Positions 14,485 through 22,764 of a DNA stretch of 32,522 nucleotides are shown here, one piece after another. This stretch comes from an uncultured Clostridiaceae bacterium. Lineage in GTDB: Bacteria > Bacillota > Clostridia > TANB77 > CAG-465. How positions within the stretch are numbered: the first letter of the stretch is position 1; the number at the start of each line of letters is the position of its first letter. The notes below the pieces were generated by a model. The model was given only the letters and a program-made list of their open reading frames with translations, made no database searches and was not told the DNA's origin. The stretch spans positions 1 through 32,522 of the forward strand of contig CANCXL010000021.1 of assembly GCA_947381905.1 (NCBI GenBank), in the 5' to 3' direction. A program made the position numbers and the translations under genes.

Positions 14485-15984
14485 ATGGCTGGAGTTTTAG
14501 GTAGATTATTTATAGTAGGAATAGGCGTAATAGTACAAGTTTTAATCAACTTATTAATATATCTATTTTTAATAGATAAAATTTGGATAGTTAGTATCTT
14601 TTACGGATTCTTAAGTGTATTATTAATACTTGGGTTAATACGCAATAGTAAAAATTATTCTAATACTTTACCATGGATTATCATATTAATTTTATTTCCT
14701 CTTGCAGGAACTTTGTTATATGTGATACTTGGAAAAAATAAACATAATAGTAAGGTATTAAAAAGTATTGTAAAAAGCGAGAAAGATAGTAAAAAATATT
14801 TAATACAAGATGAAAAGATAAGAAGAGAATATGATAATAATAGTAGACTAAGGTATATAAGTGATTTTGCAGAATTTCCTGTTACAAAGAACAATAAAAT
14901 TTCATATTACCAAATAGGTGAGAAAGCATATGAAGCTATGCTTGAAGAACTAGAAAAAGCAGAAAAATTTATTTTCTTTGAATATTTTATTGTAGCTCAT
15001 GGCAAAATGTGGAATTCAATTTTAGACATATTGGAAAGAAAAGCAAAACAGGGTGTTGATGTAAGAGTTATGTATGATGATGCTGGATGTATAGGAACAT
15101 TAAAAAGTTCGTATTATAAAGAGCTTGAAGAAAAAGGAATAAAATGTGTTGTATTTAATAAATTAACACCTACATCTGGTGTAATTATGAATAATAGAGA
15201 TCATAGGAAAATACTTGTAATAGATGGAAGAGTTGCTTTTTCTGGTGGAATAAATATAGCAGATGAGTATATAAACATAAATAGTCCACATGGGCATTGG
15301 AAAGACAATGGAATAAAAGTAGAAGGAGATGCTGTTTGGAATTATACTGTGTTATTTTTAACAATGTGGAATGCTTTTAAACATGAAGATGAAGACTATA
15401 ATACTTTTAAATATGATTTTAATAATTGTATTGTGGAAAATGGATATGCAGCTCCTTATGGAGAAACACCATTAGATGATGAAATAATAGGGGAGGATAT
15501 ATATTTAAACATAATAAATCAAGCACATGATTATGTATATATTTTTACACCTTATCTAATAATTGATACAGATGTAATAAATGCATTAAGATTAGCAGCA
15601 AAAAGAGGAGTAGATGTAAGGCTTGTAATACCTGGAGTTCCAGATAAGAAAATAGTTTATACATTATCTGAATCGTACTTAGAACTACTTGTAAAATCTG
15701 GTGTTAAGGTATATAAATATACACCTGGATTTGTTCATGCAAAAGTTTTTGTATCAGATGATCATATTGCAACAGTAGGAACAATAAACTTAGATTATAG
15801 AAGCTTATATCTTCATTTTGAGTGTGGATTATATTTAGAAAATGTAGATTGTATAAAAGATATAAAACAAGATGTGATAGAAACTATTGATAAGTGTATT
15901 GAGGTTACAGATAAAGAGGCTACGCCAAATCTTATTAAAGGAATGTTTCAAGCTATATTAAGGTTATTTGCACCACTCATGTAA
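14485..15984 (+). CDS. cls: Cardiolipin synthase
   Basis: 499 aa, full length for bacterial cardiolipin synthase. Two N-terminal membrane helices (about 8-30 and 34-52), with a third hydrophobic stretch near 63-82. Then come two phospholipase-D domains, each with a complete HKD motif: H240-K242-D247 (NNRDHRKILVIDG) and H418-K420-D425 (FVHAKVFVSDD). It condenses two phosphatidylglycerols into cardiolipin at the membrane. AAGGAG is 13 bases before the ATG, longer than ideal. Membrane cardiolipin content affects susceptibility to cationic peptides, in line with the resistance modules around it, but that link is inferred. Confidence 0.94.
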   Translation: MAGVLGRLFIVGIGVIVQVLINLLIYLFLIDKIWIVSIFYGFLSVLLILGLIRNSKNYSNTLPWIIILILFPLAGTLLYVILGKNKHNSKVLKSIVKSEKDSKKYLIQDEKIRREYDNNSRLRYISDFAEFPVTKNNKISYYQIGEKAYEAMLEELEKAEKFIFFEYFIVAHGKMWNSILDILERKAKQGVDVRVMYDDAGCIGTLKSSYYKELEEKGIKCVVFNKLTPTSGVIMNNRDHRKILVIDGRVAFSGGINIADEYININSPHGHWKDNGIKVEGDAVWNYTVLFLTMWNAFKHEDEDYNTFKYDFNNCIVENGYAAPYGETPLDDEIIGEDIYLNIINQAHDYVYIFTPYLIIDTDVINALRLAAKRGVDVRLVIPGVPDKKIVYTLSESYLELLVKSGVKVYKYTPGFVHAKVFVSDDHIATVGTINLDYRSLYLHFECGLYLENVDCIKDIKQDVIETIDKCIEVTDKEATPNLIKGMFQAILRLFAPLM

Positions 15985-16020
15985 TATATAATAGTATTAA
16001 AGAAGAAAGGAGAGAGAATA

Positions 16021-16221
16021 ATGGATAAAAGATTAAAAGTTATAATAGAAAATTGTCCTAAAAATCATAAATGCCCAGCAGTTAAAGTATGTCCAGTTGG
16101 AGCATTAAGTCAAAAAGAAAATGAAGCACCTACAATAGATTATGATAAGTGTATAAAATGTGGCAAATGCTCAAACTTTTGCCCTAAAAAGGCATTAGTA
16201 TTAGTTGAAGGAGAGGAGTAA
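16021..16221 (+). CDS. Small ferredoxin-like 4Fe-4S protein
   Basis: 66 aa; RBS AAAGGAGAG. Seven cysteines: C12, C18 and C24 spaced by five residues each (NCPKNHKCPAVKVCPVGAL), then a standard C44-x2-C47-x2-C50-x3-C54-P. The second motif with C24-P can hold one 4Fe-4S cluster as in ferredoxins; the first half lacks the usual C-x2-C-x2-C and has only two further Cys. So it may hold one cluster plus a metal site. It forms a pair with the TfoX gene 2 bases downstream. Confidence 0.8.
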   Translation: MDKRLKVIIENCPKNHKCPAVKVCPVGALSQKENEAPTIDYDKCIKCGKCSNFCPKKALVLVEGEE

Positions 16222-16223
16222 TC

Positions 16224-16541
16224 ATGGCAACAACAGTAGAATATATAGAGTATGTTTGTGAACAAATAAGAGGTATTGGGGATATTAGATATAAAAAAAT
16301 GTTTGGAGAATATATGGTATATTTAAATAATAAACCAGTTCTTCTTGTCTGCGATAATAATGTATTTGTTAAAAAATTAGATTGTATAGAAAGTATAATG
16401 GCAAATGCAGATGTAGGTGTACCATATAAAGGAGCAAAAGAACATTATATCTTAGATATTGATGATCAAGAGTTTTCTAAAAAAGTTATATTAGAAGTTG
16501 AAAAAGTAACTCCTATACCAAAGCCTAGAAAAAAGAAATAA
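16224..16541 (+). CDS. TfoX/Sxy N-terminal domain protein
   Basis: 105 aa. Family features: VEYIEYVCEQIRGIGDIRYKKMFGEY, YLNNKPVLLVCDNNVFVKK and PYKGAKEHYIL; it ends in a basic tail PKPRKKK. The TfoX-N domain alone is widespread in bacteria that are not known to be competent, and its function there is unknown. GGAGAGGAG precedes the ATG, and it is coupled to the ferredoxin-like gene. Confidence 0.85.
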   Translation: MATTVEYIEYVCEQIRGIGDIRYKKMFGEYMVYLNNKPVLLVCDNNVFVKKLDCIESIMANADVGVPYKGAKEHYILDIDDQEFSKKVILEVEKVTPIPKPRKKK

Positions 16542-16628
16542 AAAATACTAGACTTAATTTATATAATGTGTTAATATAATAAACGTACAAATTAAGTACA
16601 ATATTTTTAAAATAAAGGGAGTAGTATT

Positions 16629-17117
16629 ATGAAAAAACAAATTATTATTTTATGGGTAGCTTTTGTAGCATGTGTTGCTATAACTGTTGGATTATGGTTT
16701 GCAATGAATAATAGTAATCCAGAATTTGAAGAAGTAAAGGCTACAGTACTTAGTGCTGAAACTACACAGGTAGTAAATAAAAAGACTGGATCAAAAACTA
16801 ATTTTTATGATGTAAAAGTAGTATATGAAGGAAAAACATATGATTTAGGAAATGCTCATAGTGCTTATGAATATCCAAAGGGAAAAGTTGTAAAAGCATA
16901 TTTATCTAATGGAAAATTATATGCAAATGAGGAAGGAGTAAAAACATCAACTCCTATTGCAACTATATACTTTGTATTTTTATTTGGAAGCTTTGGAATG
17001 TTAATGTTTGCAGCGACTCAAACATCTAAAATATCACAAAAGATGAAAGAAGAAAAAGAGCAAGCAAAAGTTGAAGAAAAAGCAGAGGAAAGAGTAGAAG
17101 ATAAAAAAGAAGACTAA
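16629..17117 (+). CDS. DUF3592-like membrane protein
   Basis: 162 aa. N-terminal membrane helix (about 5-27), then an extracytoplasmic domain of about 85 residues with beta pattern (VKATVLSAETTQVVNKKTGSK, FYDVKVVYEGKTYDLG, GKVVKAYLSNGKLYA). A second helix (about 113-132) follows, and a strongly charged, Lys/Glu-rich cytoplasmic tail. This resembles DUF3592 proteins. The role is unknown. RBS AAAGGGAG. An inverted repeat ACTTAATTT/AAATTAAGT (16552-16560, 16589-16597) is present in the gap before it, possibly by chance. Confidence 0.65.
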   Translation: MKKQIIILWVAFVACVAITVGLWFAMNNSNPEFEEVKATVLSAETTQVVNKKTGSKTNFYDVKVVYEGKTYDLGNAHSAYEYPKGKVVKAYLSNGKLYANEEGVKTSTPIATIYFVFLFGSFGMLMFAATQTSKISQKMKEEKEQAKVEEKAEERVEDKKED

Positions 17118-17125
17118 TTTAATAT

Positions 17126-17155
17126 AGCAGATAACAAAAAAGTTATCTGCTTTTA
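17126..17155 (+). terminator. Rho-independent terminator
   Basis: AGCAGATAAC (17126-17135) pairs perfectly with GTTATCTGCT (17142-17151) around a loop of six A, followed by TTTT. A second short hairpin TGCAACT/AGTTGCA (17188-17205) with TTTT lies 35 bases on and may be a back-up terminator. Confidence 0.88.
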
Positions 17156-17281
17156 TAATAAATATGATATAAAAATGATTAATTTATTGCAACTTTTTAG
17201 TTGCATTTTAAAAACGCCACTTAAAATTGGTAGAATTTGTGTTAAAATAGTACTAGAATTTAACTGAAAGGAGGAAGTCTA

Positions 17282-18211
17282 GTGAAATTTGGAGATAATT
17301 TAAGAAATTTAAGAAAATTAAAAAAGATATCGCAAGAAAAATTAGCAGAGAAAATTGGAGTTACAAGACAGAGTGTATCAAAATGGGAGTGTGGTGAAGC
17401 ATATCCTGAAATGGATAATATCCTAAAACTTTGTGATATTTTTCATTGTAAAATAAATGATTTAGTACATGAGGATTTGATAGATATTGATTCACTAGAT
17501 GAAGATGTGAAAATGAGTATAGTTAAATTCAAAAAAGAAAAACAAAACAAAATGAAAGGTCTTAGTAAAGCAATTTATATAATAGCAAGAATATGCAAAA
17601 TATGTGTAATGATTGGTGTTGTATGTGTTGCTTTAACTATGATTGTTACACCTATTTTAACATGTAATGTTAAAGTGGAAGAAGACAATACTATAAAATT
17701 ATTTAATAAACCACTAGAGTATGAAAGACAAGATGCTCGCATTATTATAAAAGGAGAACTTGGAGCTTATGCATCGTTTAGTGACGAAGATATGATTATT
17801 TTAAATAATATAATAGATAAGGTAGAAAATACTTCAATGTTAAAACTTACAATATTTAGTGAGATAGCTTTTGGAACATTATGTGTTGCTTTAGTATTTA
17901 TGTATTTAGTATTTAGAAATTTAGAAAAGCTGTTTGTAAATATTCATAATGGAGATACTCCATTTACACTTGAAAATGTAAAATATATTAAGACTATAGC
18001 ATTTTTAATGATTGCTGTTATTATAATTCCAAATGTTATTGGAATATTTGGTGAAATGATAATAGATCAAGATTTAAATATTGGCTTTGAAATGTTTGAT
18101 CTTATCTATATTTTATTCTTATTTACTATGGCATATATTTTTGAATATGGCTATGAGATACAATTAGATTCAAAAGGAATAATGTATGGTGATGAAAATG
18201 AACAAGACTAA
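17282..18211 (+). CDS. XRE-family regulator fused to a DUF2975-like membrane domain
   Basis: 309 aa, GTG start preceded by AAAGGAGG. The helix-turn-helix covers residues 1-65 (LRNLRKLKKISQEKLAEKIGVTRQS in parts, SVSKWECGEAYPEMDNIL). Four membrane helices follow: about 105-125, 190-212, 238-256 and 270-290, with an extracytoplasmic segment of ~60 residues between the first two. DNA-binding domains tied to the membrane in this way usually sense envelope state and control neighbouring genes. The C-terminal part is DUF2975-like. The 84-aa gene overlapping its end is probably its functional partner. Confidence 0.8.
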   Translation: MKFGDNLRNLRKLKKISQEKLAEKIGVTRQSVSKWECGEAYPEMDNILKLCDIFHCKINDLVHEDLIDIDSLDEDVKMSIVKFKKEKQNKMKGLSKAIYIIARICKICVMIGVVCVALTMIVTPILTCNVKVEEDNTIKLFNKPLEYERQDARIIIKGELGAYASFSDEDMIILNNIIDKVENTSMLKLTIFSEIAFGTLCVALVFMYLVFRNLEKLFVNIHNGDTPFTLENVKYIKTIAFLMIAVIIIPNVIGIFGEMIIDQDLNIGFEMFDLIYILFLFTMAYIFEYGYEIQLDSKGIMYGDENEQD

Positions 18212-18452
18212 GTTTATTCAAGAGTTATGCAAAAGAACAAAATTAGAAGAAGAGAAATGTACTATTGTAAACAGTATATTAGAAGATAATTTTTTAATTG
18301 GAAAACAAAATAAAGAAAAAGTAGTAAATAGTATAATAGAAAAACTAAATATAGAAACTACTCAAGCAGAAAGGATATATGAAACAGCAATGGATATAAT
18401 TGCAAAAGAGATAAAATATAAAATAAGGCATCCATTTAAATCACAAGATTAA
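18198..18452 (+). CDS. Small helical protein of unknown function (84 aa)
   Basis: It starts inside the last codons of the XRE-DUF2975 gene (14-base overlap), with GGTGA 5 bases before ATG 18198. ATGs at 18186 and 18192 are possible but lie within that site. The product is soluble and alpha-helical (KFIQELCKRTKLEEEKC, VNSIIEKLNIETTQAERIY), with pseudo-repeated helix pairs, ending RHPFKSQD. Family not recognised. The overlap suggests co-translation with the regulator. A terminator follows. Confidence 0.7.
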   Translation: MNKTKFIQELCKRTKLEEEKCTIVNSILEDNFLIGKQNKEKVVNSIIEKLNIETTQAERIYETAMDIIAKEIKYKIRHPFKSQD

Positions 18453-18457
18453 AATTA

Positions 18458-18492
18458 AGAGGAGCAATTTTTAATGATTGCTTCTCTTTTTA
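18458..18492 (+). terminator. Rho-independent terminator
   Basis: AGAGGAGCAAT (18458-18468) pairs with ATTGCTTCTCT (18477-18487; one G-U), followed by TTTT. Confidence 0.88.
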
Positions 18493-18520
18493 TTGAAATT
18501 TAATTATTTTTAAAATATAA

Positions 18521-18571
18521 TTGACAAAAATAATGTAGTATAGTATTATTGTATTATGCAAGTAATACAAT
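18521..18571 (+). promoter_or_regulatory. Promoter and palindromic operator, second YtrA-type module
   Basis: TTGACA (18521-18526) - 17 - TATTAT (18544-18549). Immediately downstream is the perfect inverted repeat ATTGTATTA (18548-18556), six bases, TAATACAAT (18563-18571), covering the start site. It is the likely autorepression site of the GntR protein at 18590. Confidence 0.72.
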
Positions 18572-18589
18572 GACAGAAAGGAAAGATTT

Positions 18590-18973
18590 ATGGATTATAT
18601 TTTTGATAATGAAAGACCAATTTATATTCAACTTGTTGAAATGCTTAGAATTGAAATTGTTTCAGGAAAAATGAAGCAAGGGGAGAGATTACCTTCAGTA
18701 AGAGAGCTAGCACTTATTGCAAGAGTTAATCCAAATACAATGCAAAAGGCTTTAGTTGAACTAGAGGAAGAAGGATTAGTTTATACAGAAAGAACAAATG
18801 GGAAGTTTGTAACAACTAATAGTGAATTAATTAATAATATAAAGAAAGAATTGGCTCAAGAGAAAATAAAAAAATTTTTAAATGATATGGAAAATATAGG
18901 CATAACTTGTGACGAAGCAATAGTTTACTTGCAAAAGTTAGGAGGAGATATTAATGGAATTACTAGAATGTAA
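18590..18973 (+). CDS. GntR-family regulator, YtrA subfamily (second module)
   Basis: 127 aa. Winged HTH at residues 5-75: RPIYIQLVEMLRIEIVSG, GERLPSVRELALIARVNPNT and MQKALVELEEEGLVY. A ~50-residue helical tail follows. RBS AAAGGAAAG. Its end overlaps the ATPase start by 20 bases, so expression is coupled. It differs clearly from the GntR protein at 12436, and the two operators differ too, so the two modules probably respond independently. Confidence 0.9.
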   Translation: MDYIFDNERPIYIQLVEMLRIEIVSGKMKQGERLPSVRELALIARVNPNTMQKALVELEEEGLVYTERTNGKFVTTNSELINNIKKELAQEKIKKFLNDMENIGITCDEAIVYLQKLGGDINGITRM

Positions 18974-19649
18974 AAACCTTTGTAAAGAATTTGATCACAA
19001 AGAAATCCTTAAAAATATTAATTTGAAGATACCAAAAGGAAAGATAATTGGTCTATTAGGGAAAAATGGTGCTGGAAAAACTACACTTATAAAATTAATA
19101 AATGACTTATTAACACCAACTAGTGGAGAAATATTAATAAATGGTAAAAATCCTGGAATTTTATCCAAAGAAATTATTTCTTACTTACCAGAGAGAACAT
19201 ATTTAGATAAAGATATGAATATTAAGCAAGTATTGGTTTATTTTGAAGAATTTTATAGTAATTTTAACTCTAATAAAGCAGAGAAATTACTTAAAGACTT
19301 GAATTTAGATATAAACACTAAAATATCTAAAATGTCAAAAGGAATGCAAGAAAAATTGCAATTAATTTTAGTTATGAGTAGAGAAGCACAACTTTATATA
19401 CTTGATGAACCATTAGGAGGCGTAGATCCAGCAACAAGAGATTATATTTTAGATACAATACTTTCTAATTTTAACGAAGGAGCGAGTGTAGTAATTTCAA
19501 CACATCTAATTGCAGATATAGAGAGAATATTAGACGAAGTAATATTTGTAGATAATGGAGAGATTAGATTAATGTCATCTGCAGATGAACTTAGAACTAA
19601 AGAAAAAGCATCAATAGATGAAATATTTAGGAGGTATTTTAAATGTTAG
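18954..19649 (+). CDS. ABC transporter ATP-binding protein (second YtrA-type module)
   Basis: 231 aa. Walker A GKNGAGKTT (36-44), signature MSKGM (127-131), Walker B LYILDEP with D151-E152, H184 in STHLIAD. The Q-loop position is LPERT, with Glu instead of Gln, common in this group. No C-terminal accessory domain, so shorter than the other ATPases here. AGGAGGAG lies inside the gntR end. It pairs with the permease that starts inside its last codons. Confidence 0.9.
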   Translation: MELLECKNLCKEFDHKEILKNINLKIPKGKIIGLLGKNGAGKTTLIKLINDLLTPTSGEILINGKNPGILSKEIISYLPERTYLDKDMNIKQVLVYFEEFYSNFNSNKAEKLLKDLNLDINTKISKMSKGMQEKLQLILVMSREAQLYILDEPLGGVDPATRDYILDTILSNFNEGASVVISTHLIADIERILDEVIFVDNGEIRLMSSADELRTKEKASIDEIFRRYFKC

Positions 19650-20434
19650 GAAAACTAGTAAAATATGATTTAAAATGGGTGTATAAAGCATTAATAGTAT
19701 TTTACACTTTATCTTTTATTTTTTCTGGTATAGGAAGAGCATTAAGTTGTATTGAGAATTCTATAGTTTTTTCTGTTACATCGTCTATATCATTTTCAAT
19801 TGCTATATCTATGATGATAAGCAGTATAATTAACTGTATTATGAGACTATGGGTTAGGTTTTATAGAAATGCATATAAAGATGAGGCATATCTTACACAT
19901 ACACTTCCTGTTAGTAAAAATAAAATATTTATGTCTAAAGTGATTTGTGCTGTAATAACAATATTTACAACTTTTGTAGTAATACTACTATGTTTATTTA
20001 TATGTTTTTATTCAAAAAGCAATATTGAAATATTAAACACACTATTAGAAATAGCTGCATCAACTTATGAAATAACTGTTATAGGATTAATATTATTAAT
20101 ATTTGTAGTAATATTTTTAGAAGTTTTATTTGTTGCTTTGATAGGGTATGCATCGATAATAATTGGTAATAGATCAAATAGTTCTAAAATGTTAAAAGCA
20201 GTTATATCAGGAATAGTTCTTTATCTGATTACACAAGTTGCAACATTATTAATTATATTTGTTTTTGGACTATTTAATAAGGAGATTATGAATTTAATAA
20301 ACACTACAAATATAGTAAATATAGATGCAATAAAATCTGTTATGTTTTTAGGTATTGGTATTTACATGGTGTATATAATTATTTATTATGTAGTAGGTAA
20401 GAAATTATTTGAAAAAGGAGTAAATGTTGATTAG
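19643..20434 (+). CDS. ABC-2 type permease (second YtrA-type module)
   Basis: 263 aa, six predicted membrane helices. The start MLGKLVKYDLKWVYKAL, then YRNAYKDEAYLTHTLPVSKNKIFMSK between helices 2 and 3, is characteristic of clostridial YtrC/YtrD-like ABC-2 permeases. It overlaps the ATPase by 7 bases with AGGAGG upstream. It likely exports or removes a membrane- or wall-active compound together with the ATPase. A terminator closes the operon. Confidence 0.86.
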   Translation: MLGKLVKYDLKWVYKALIVFYTLSFIFSGIGRALSCIENSIVFSVTSSISFSIAISMMISSIINCIMRLWVRFYRNAYKDEAYLTHTLPVSKNKIFMSKVICAVITIFTTFVVILLCLFICFYSKSNIEILNTLLEIAASTYEITVIGLILLIFVVIFLEVLFVALIGYASIIIGNRSNSSKMLKAVISGIVLYLITQVATLLIIFVFGLFNKEIMNLINTTNIVNIDAIKSVMFLGIGIYMVYIIIYYVVGKKLFEKGVNVD

Positions 20435-20447
20435 TAACTCAAAAAAT

Positions 20448-20480
20448 AAGGAGTAGTTAAATTATTTGCTACTTCTTTTG
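20448..20480 (+). terminator. Rho-independent terminator
   Basis: AAGGAGTAG (20448-20456) pairs with CTACTTCTT (20469-20477; one G-U), followed by TTG. Confidence 0.75.
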
Positions 20481-20516
20481 TTATTATATCAGTGGAATTA
20501 AATAAAATAACAATTA

Positions 20517-20545
20517 TTGCTAATTTTATATGATTATGTTATTAT
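20517..20545 (+). promoter_or_regulatory. Promoter of the acetyltransferase gene
   Basis: TTGCTA (20517-20522) - 17 - TATTAT (20540-20545). An inverted repeat ATGATTA / TAATCAT (20530-20536 and 20547-20553) surrounds the -10 and could bind a regulator. Confidence 0.55.
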
Positions 20546-20572
20546 TTAATCATAATATTGGAGGATAAGATT

Positions 20573-21148
20573 ATGAATTATTATAAAAAGTTGGTAGGTG
20601 ACAGAATATATTTATCTCCTAAAAGTGTGTCAGATGAGAGCATAAGTAAATTCACTGAGTGGATGAATGATTTTGAGGTGACAGATTATACTGGAAGAAG
20701 TGGACAGATTACTACTTTTCAAGGAGAAAGAGAATGGCTTGAAAATTCTGTAAAAAATACTGACAATAGAAATTTTGATATTATAGATCTTTATACAAAT
20801 AAACTAATTGGAACAGTTGGTCTTGAAAATATTAAGTCTATTGAAAGAAGTGCTGTACTTGGAGTATTTATAGGAGAAAAAGACTATAGAAGTAATGGAT
20901 ATGGCACAGAGGCAATAAAACTAATTCTTGAATATGGATTTAAATATTTAAATTTGCATAGCATAAGATTAGATCTTTTAGATGTAAATGAAAGAGCGCA
21001 TAAATGTTATTTAAAATGTGGATTTAAAGATACAGGATGTAGTAGAGAATCTATATATTTAAATGGAAAATATTATGATAAATTACATATGGATATATTA
21101 GAAGATGAATTTGAAGGCGACTATATAAGAAATAAGAATATTAAATAG
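20573..21148 (+). CDS. GNAT acetyltransferase, RimJ/RimL-like
   Basis: 191 aa. YKKLVGDRIYLSPKSVSDE at the start, acetyl-CoA motif EKDYRSNGYGTEAIKLILEYGF, and the final NERAHKCYLKCGFKDTG element are as in RimJ/RimL/SpeG-like acetyltransferases acting on protein N-termini, polyamines or small amines. The ATG at 20573 has GGAGG upstream; the TTG at 20558 would lie on that site. It stands alone between two terminators. Substrate unknown. Confidence 0.85.
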   Translation: MNYYKKLVGDRIYLSPKSVSDESISKFTEWMNDFEVTDYTGRSGQITTFQGEREWLENSVKNTDNRNFDIIDLYTNKLIGTVGLENIKSIERSAVLGVFIGEKDYRSNGYGTEAIKLILEYGFKYLNLHSIRLDLLDVNERAHKCYLKCGFKDTGCSRESIYLNGKYYDKLHMDILEDEFEGDYIRNKNIK

Positions 21149-21150
21149 GC

Positions 21151-21188
21151 ATAAAAGCAAGTGAATATTGAAACTCACTTGCTTTTAT
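21151..21188 (+). terminator. Rho-independent terminator
   Basis: A perfect 14-bp stem (21151-21164 with 21175-21188; core AAAAGCAAGTGA) with a 10-base loop. It has A and T runs on both sides and could work in both directions. Confidence 0.88.
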
Positions 21189-21222
21189 GATAATATAAAA
21201 ATATATTTTAGGAGATAAAAAG

Positions 21223-21738
21223 ATGAAAAAAGTACTTATTCTTGGATGTGCTGGCTCTGGTAAAAGTACATTTGCAAGAAAATTAAAAAATATTATTAAT
21301 GTTCCTGTATACCATTTGGACATGATATGGCATAAGCCAGATAAGACTACTGTAACATTTGAGGAGTTTGATAATAAATTATATGAAATATTAAAAAAAG
21401 ATGAATGGATTATAGATGGAAACTATCAACGAACTTTAGAAATAAGGCTTAAAGAATGTGATAGCATCTTTTTGCTTGATTATCCGTTAGAGGTATGTTT
21501 TGAGGGTGCTGCCTCAAGAATAGGAAAAAAGCGAGAAGACTTACCATTTTTAGAGGAAGAGATGGATGAAGGCTTAAAAAATCATATTATAAATTTTTCT
21601 AAAAATAAGCTACCAAATCTTTATAGACTTGTAGAAAAATATAGTAAAGAAAAAGACGTTAACATATTTAAATCAAGACAAGAAGCAAACGAATATTTAA
21701 ATAAATTAAAAATATCATTTAATGGTAGTAAAGATTAA
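21223..21738 (+). CDS. P-loop kinase, adenylate-kinase/topology-modulation (FlaR-like) family
   Basis: 171 aa. Walker A GCAGSGKST near residues 9-17, then VPVYHLDMIWHKPD and WIIDGNYQRTLEIRL, with FLLDYPLEVC as Walker-B-like strand, and a lid-like GKKREDLPFLEEE. This is the usual pattern of FlaR/'DNA topology modulation' proteins, which are small nucleotide kinase-like enzymes of uncertain substrate. RBS TAGGAGAT. It begins a run of short-gap genes to 24022. Confidence 0.85.
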   Translation: MKKVLILGCAGSGKSTFARKLKNIINVPVYHLDMIWHKPDKTTVTFEEFDNKLYEILKKDEWIIDGNYQRTLEIRLKECDSIFLLDYPLEVCFEGAASRIGKKREDLPFLEEEMDEGLKNHIINFSKNKLPNLYRLVEKYSKEKDVNIFKSRQEANEYLNKLKISFNGSKD

Positions 21739-21748
21739 GAGGTTATAT

Positions 21749-22402
21749 ATGAAGATAAATGTAAATAATATAAACATAAATTATGAAGTATGTGGAGAAG
21801 GAAAACCTATAATTTTGCTTCATGGAAATAGTGAAACACATCATATATTTGATGTATTAGTAGAAAAATTAAAAGAAAACTATAAAGTATATGCAATAGA
21901 TAGTAGATGTCATGGAGATAGTGATAACCCGCAAGATATTTCATATGATTTAATGACAAGAGATGTAATTGAATTTATTAAAAAGCTAAAAATAGAAAAG
22001 CCAATATTATACGGATTTAGTGATGGTGGAATAATAGGTATTCTAATTGCAATTAGAGAGAGAGAACTTCTTTCAAAACTTATTATAAGTGGAGCAAATA
22101 TTTATCCTAGTGGAATGAAAAAATCAATGTTATATTTATCAAAGATAATTTATTTTTTTACTAGAAATAAATTATTTAAAATGATGATAAAAGAACCAAA
22201 CATTAAAATAGAAGATTTAAGAAAAATTAAAACACCCACAGTGGTACTTGCAGGAGAAAAAGATGTTATTTTGAGTGAACATACAAAATTGATTGCAGAT
22301 AATATAAATGGAAGCACACTTGAAATAATACCAAATGAAAATCATGGAAGTTATATTATAAATAGTAATAAATTATATGATATTATCAAAAAATATATTT
22401 AA
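21749..22402 (+). CDS. Alpha/beta hydrolase
   Basis: 217 aa. Oxyanion-hole motif LLHGNSETH (24-31), nucleophile elbow GFSDGG with S91, acid D172 (AGEKDVI) and catalytic H199 (NENHGSY): a complete triad. At 217 residues it is shorter than the usual 250-280, with a reduced cap. The ATG at 21749 has AGAGG upstream; the ATG at 21722 is inside the previous gene. The substrate is unknown. Confidence 0.88.
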   Translation: MKINVNNININYEVCGEGKPIILLHGNSETHHIFDVLVEKLKENYKVYAIDSRCHGDSDNPQDISYDLMTRDVIEFIKKLKIEKPILYGFSDGGIIGILIAIRERELLSKLIISGANIYPSGMKKSMLYLSKIIYFFTRNKLFKMMIKEPNIKIEDLRKIKTPTVVLAGEKDVILSEHTKLIADNINGSTLEIIPNENHGSYIINSNKLYDIIKKYI

Positions 22403-22413
22403 GGAGATTTTTT

Positions 22414-22740
22414 ATGAAAAAATATTTTAAAGAAATTATAATAATACTAATTCAAATTTTTATGTTTTACGTTTTTCCATTATTTGCTGGGCCAACAGAT
22501 GCAATGGGAATGGTATTATTAATTCTAATTGCAACATTTGTATTGTCAATTATTATTGGAGCAGTTTCTAAAGAAAAGTTAAAATATATTTATCCATTAA
22601 TAATTGCAACTATATTTATACCGTCTGTTTGGATATATTATAATGATTCAGCCCTTATCCATTCTTTGTGGTATTTGGTAGATAGTGTAATAGGTTTAAT
22701 AATAGGAAGCGTTCTTTTTAAAGTTATAGATAAAAAATAG
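22414..22740 (+). CDS. Four-helix membrane protein of unknown function
   Basis: 108 aa; RBS AAGGAG 11 bases after the hydrolase stop. Four hydrophobic helices at about 7-25, 32-50, 58-75 and 85-103, with a conserved-looking PLFAGPTDAMGMVL between the first two, and a KVIDKK end. No recognised domain. It is probably co-transcribed with the hydrolase. Confidence 0.7.
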   Translation: MKKYFKEIIIILIQIFMFYVFPLFAGPTDAMGMVLLILIATFVLSIIIGAVSKEKLKYIYPLIIATIFIPSVWIYYNDSALIHSLWYLVDSVIGLIIGSVLFKVIDKK

Positions 22741-22764
22741 TTTAAGGTTTAGGGGGAATATAAT

